From the NCBI GenBank assembly GCA_021811525.1, contig JAJZOK010000076.1, forward strand, positions 1 to 15,320: DNA of 15,320 bases, given 5' to 3'. The number at the start of each line of letters is the position of its first letter. Positions within the stretch are counted from its first letter, which is position 1. This document shows, piece by piece, positions 14,427 through 15,320 of this stretch. Source of the stretch: Thermoplasmata archaeon (GTDB taxonomy: Archaea > Thermoplasmatota > Thermoplasmata > Thermoplasmatales > Thermoplasmataceae). A program made the translations under genes and the position numbers. The notes beneath the pieces were generated by a model that did no database searches, was not told the origin of the DNA, and saw only the letters and a list, made by a program, of their open reading frames with translations.

Positions 14427-15128
14427 CTACTTACCTCCATTCCTTGTTCTCTGCGGCACCTTGACCAGGCTCTTCCCCCTCTTCATGATCTCAATGTCCA
14501 GCCATGGGGATTCCATGAATGCAGCTGCAAAGATCACCATGCCGGAAACCAGGTATCCCACCTGTTCTCCTGCAAATGGACCAAGGAAGGAGAACTGCCT
14601 GTTTCCATAAACGAAAACGTTGAAGCTGTATGACGTGGTGTTGCCAGACATCCTTATCATCAGGTACGAGGACTGGTTGCCCGTTATAAACTGAGGTTGC
14701 AGTTGCACATATTCTGACGATTCATTCTTCAATGAAACATTGAGGAATGGCTGGAAGTTCGATTCGTTTGAGCCGAAGCCAAGGCTTTCATTTCCCGTTA
14801 TCGGGGATCCAAACAGGACTGTCAGATTGGACACTGAGAAATCATTGAGCTCTCCCTGGGTGAGGTTCGTCAAAACGTAGCTGACCGTCTCATTGTACGG
14901 CATGTCATACGTGGTAGTGCCATTGACAGAGGCAAATGCTATCCCTGAGCCAGTGGCATTGTAGATGAACTGTGTCTGTGTGTCTCCCTTGAGAACAGAA
15001 GAATGATCGTTCAAGGATACCAGGCTGTGCCCTATGACAGATGACAGGAATATGGCCATGACAACTGCGATGATTCCTACAGCAAGTGCAAAAATGCCCC
15101 TCTTTCCCTTTGATTTAGCGGTTTCCAT
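14427..15128 (-). CDS. Sequon-rich bitopic membrane protein, 233 aa, first operon gene
   Basis: Function unknown. A basic N-terminus (KSKGKRG) leads to a membrane segment at 12-36. An external domain of about 150 residues carries at least ten NxS/T sequons (NAT, NGT, NET, NLT, NES, NVS, NQS, NTT), and a second membrane segment (about 190-207) precedes a basic cytosolic tail. It is the promoter-proximal gene. CGGAGGAA lies 7 nt before the ATG and takes part in alternative leader structures, so its translation is likely regulated. Heavy glycosylation and high Ser/Asn content fit exposure at the surface of an acidophile or of a membrane-enclosed particle. Confidence 0.8.
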   Translation of the reverse strand: METAKSKGKRGIFALAVGIIAVVMAIFLSSVIGHSLVSLNDHSSVLKGDTQTQFIYNATGSGIAFASVNGTTTYDMPYNETVSYVLTNLTQGELNDFSVSNLTVLFGSPITGNESLGFGSNESNFQPFLNVSLKNESSEYVQLQPQFITGNQSSYLMIRMSGNTTSYSFNVFVYGNRQFSFLGPFAGEQVGYLVSGMVIFAAAFMESPWLDIEIMKRGKSLVKVPQRTRNGGK

Positions 15129-15135
15129 TACAAGT

Positions 15136-15206
15136 TTCCTCCGCTATCGGGAGAAACGGAAACCCCAGCTAATCGGAGGAATAGAGCTTCCGCCCCCCGA
15201 TTAGCT
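15136..15206 (-). promoter_or_regulatory. Structured 5' leader with alternative hairpins over the Shine-Dalgarno
   Basis: In transcript order: AGCTAATCGG (15206-15197), TTCCTCCG (15181-15174), its overlap CCGATTAGCT (15176-15167), and the ribosome-binding site CGGAGGAA (15143-15136). The first and third pair perfectly over 10 bp. TTCCTCCG pairs perfectly over 8 bp with the ribosome-binding site. Because the two partners share CCG they compete, as in a translational switch. A local hairpin, GTTTCTCC with GGAGGAAAC, can also hide the site. The predicted transcript start near 15210 puts the first arm at the very 5' end. Confidence 0.55.
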
Positions 15207-15230
15207 TTCAGAACTCAGAAGGAGAGGTTG

Positions 15231-15239
15231 TTTAAATAT
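15231..15239 (-). promoter_or_regulatory. TATA box for the 13-gene operon
   Basis: ATATTTAAA on the minus strand, preceded by AACC as a possible BRE, predicts a start near 15210, giving a leader of about 80 nt before the ATG at 15128. It is the only good TATA element upstream of the operon within the window. Confidence 0.6.
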
Positions 15240-15320
15240 GGTTTAGGTTTTGATGAATTGCTCCAATAATTGAATCTTGTCATTTATGCCCATGGAAAAT
15301 CTCTAGAGTCAATGATTGCG

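Noticed and set aside
4981..15128. Classical type IV secretion or conjugation locus
   Set aside because: Only one ATPase is present, it lacks recognisable VirB4 or VirD4 features, and no relaxase motif (HUH or three-histidine) was found in any product.
15276..15320. Possible tail of an upstream minus-strand gene and a 16-codon frame from 15293
   Set aside because: Only a dozen codons are visible and no family feature or ribosome-binding site supports either.
1..15320. tRNA gene as integration target, CRISPR array, insertion sequence
   Set aside because: No T-loop GGTTCRA pattern in a cloverleaf context, no regularly spaced repeats and no transposase were seen on either strand.

Overview
The window looks like archaeal accessory DNA, most likely from an acidophilic Thermoplasmatales-type euryarchaeon. 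Genes are preceded by TATA boxes about 25 nt upstream of their leaders. Shine-Dalgarno sites of the GGAGGTGATC type are common, arginine is mostly AGG/AGA, and there are several large secreted proteins rich in N-glycosylation sequons. The lineage is inferred from style, not from a marker gene. No rRNA or tRNA gene, CRISPR array or insertion sequence was seen.

Left part (1-4373), visibly AT-rich. A truncated minus-strand reading frame leaves the window at base 1. Next to it lies a degenerate copy of the 3' end of an integrase gene. Then come a plus-strand gene of unknown function (216-1208), a short SSV-type tyrosine recombinase on the minus strand (1272-1832), and a two-gene minus-strand unit for secreted or surface proteins (1958-4373). 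A perfect 15-bp direct repeat, shared by the integrase gene end and the degenerate copy, brackets the plus-strand gene.

Middle (4374-4980). About 600 bp without a credible gene. It holds AT-rich inverted repeats and, at its right end, three 11-bp-phased TGTCCT repeats running into a perfect 18-bp palindrome beside the stop codon of the last operon gene. It could be an origin, a partition or operator site, or a terminator region.

Right part (4981-15240). One dense minus-strand operon of 13 genes, mostly overlapping or 1-12 nt apart, reads from a TATA box at about 15235 down to 4981. The order is: sequon-rich bitopic membrane protein; four-TM protein; two small two-TM proteins; a 1155-residue PKD-repeat surface protein with a C-terminal anchor; a 55-residue one-TM protein; another anchored ectodomain protein; a coiled-coil two-TM protein with a cytosolic domain; two small soluble proteins; an ArdC-like zinc metallopeptidase; a small helical protein; and a P-loop ATPase with two C-terminal zinc ribbons. 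The roughly 80-nt leader can form mutually exclusive hairpins involving the Shine-Dalgarno site of the first gene.

Together the operon looks like an envelope-spanning machine (adhesin or spike, membrane scaffold, cytosolic ATPase) carried with an antirestriction-type protein on a mobile element. A virus, a conjugative or mobilisable plasmid, or a vesicle-forming plasmid would all fit. No relaxase, VirB4-type ATPase, capsid protein or polymerase was recognised, so which of these it is remains open.
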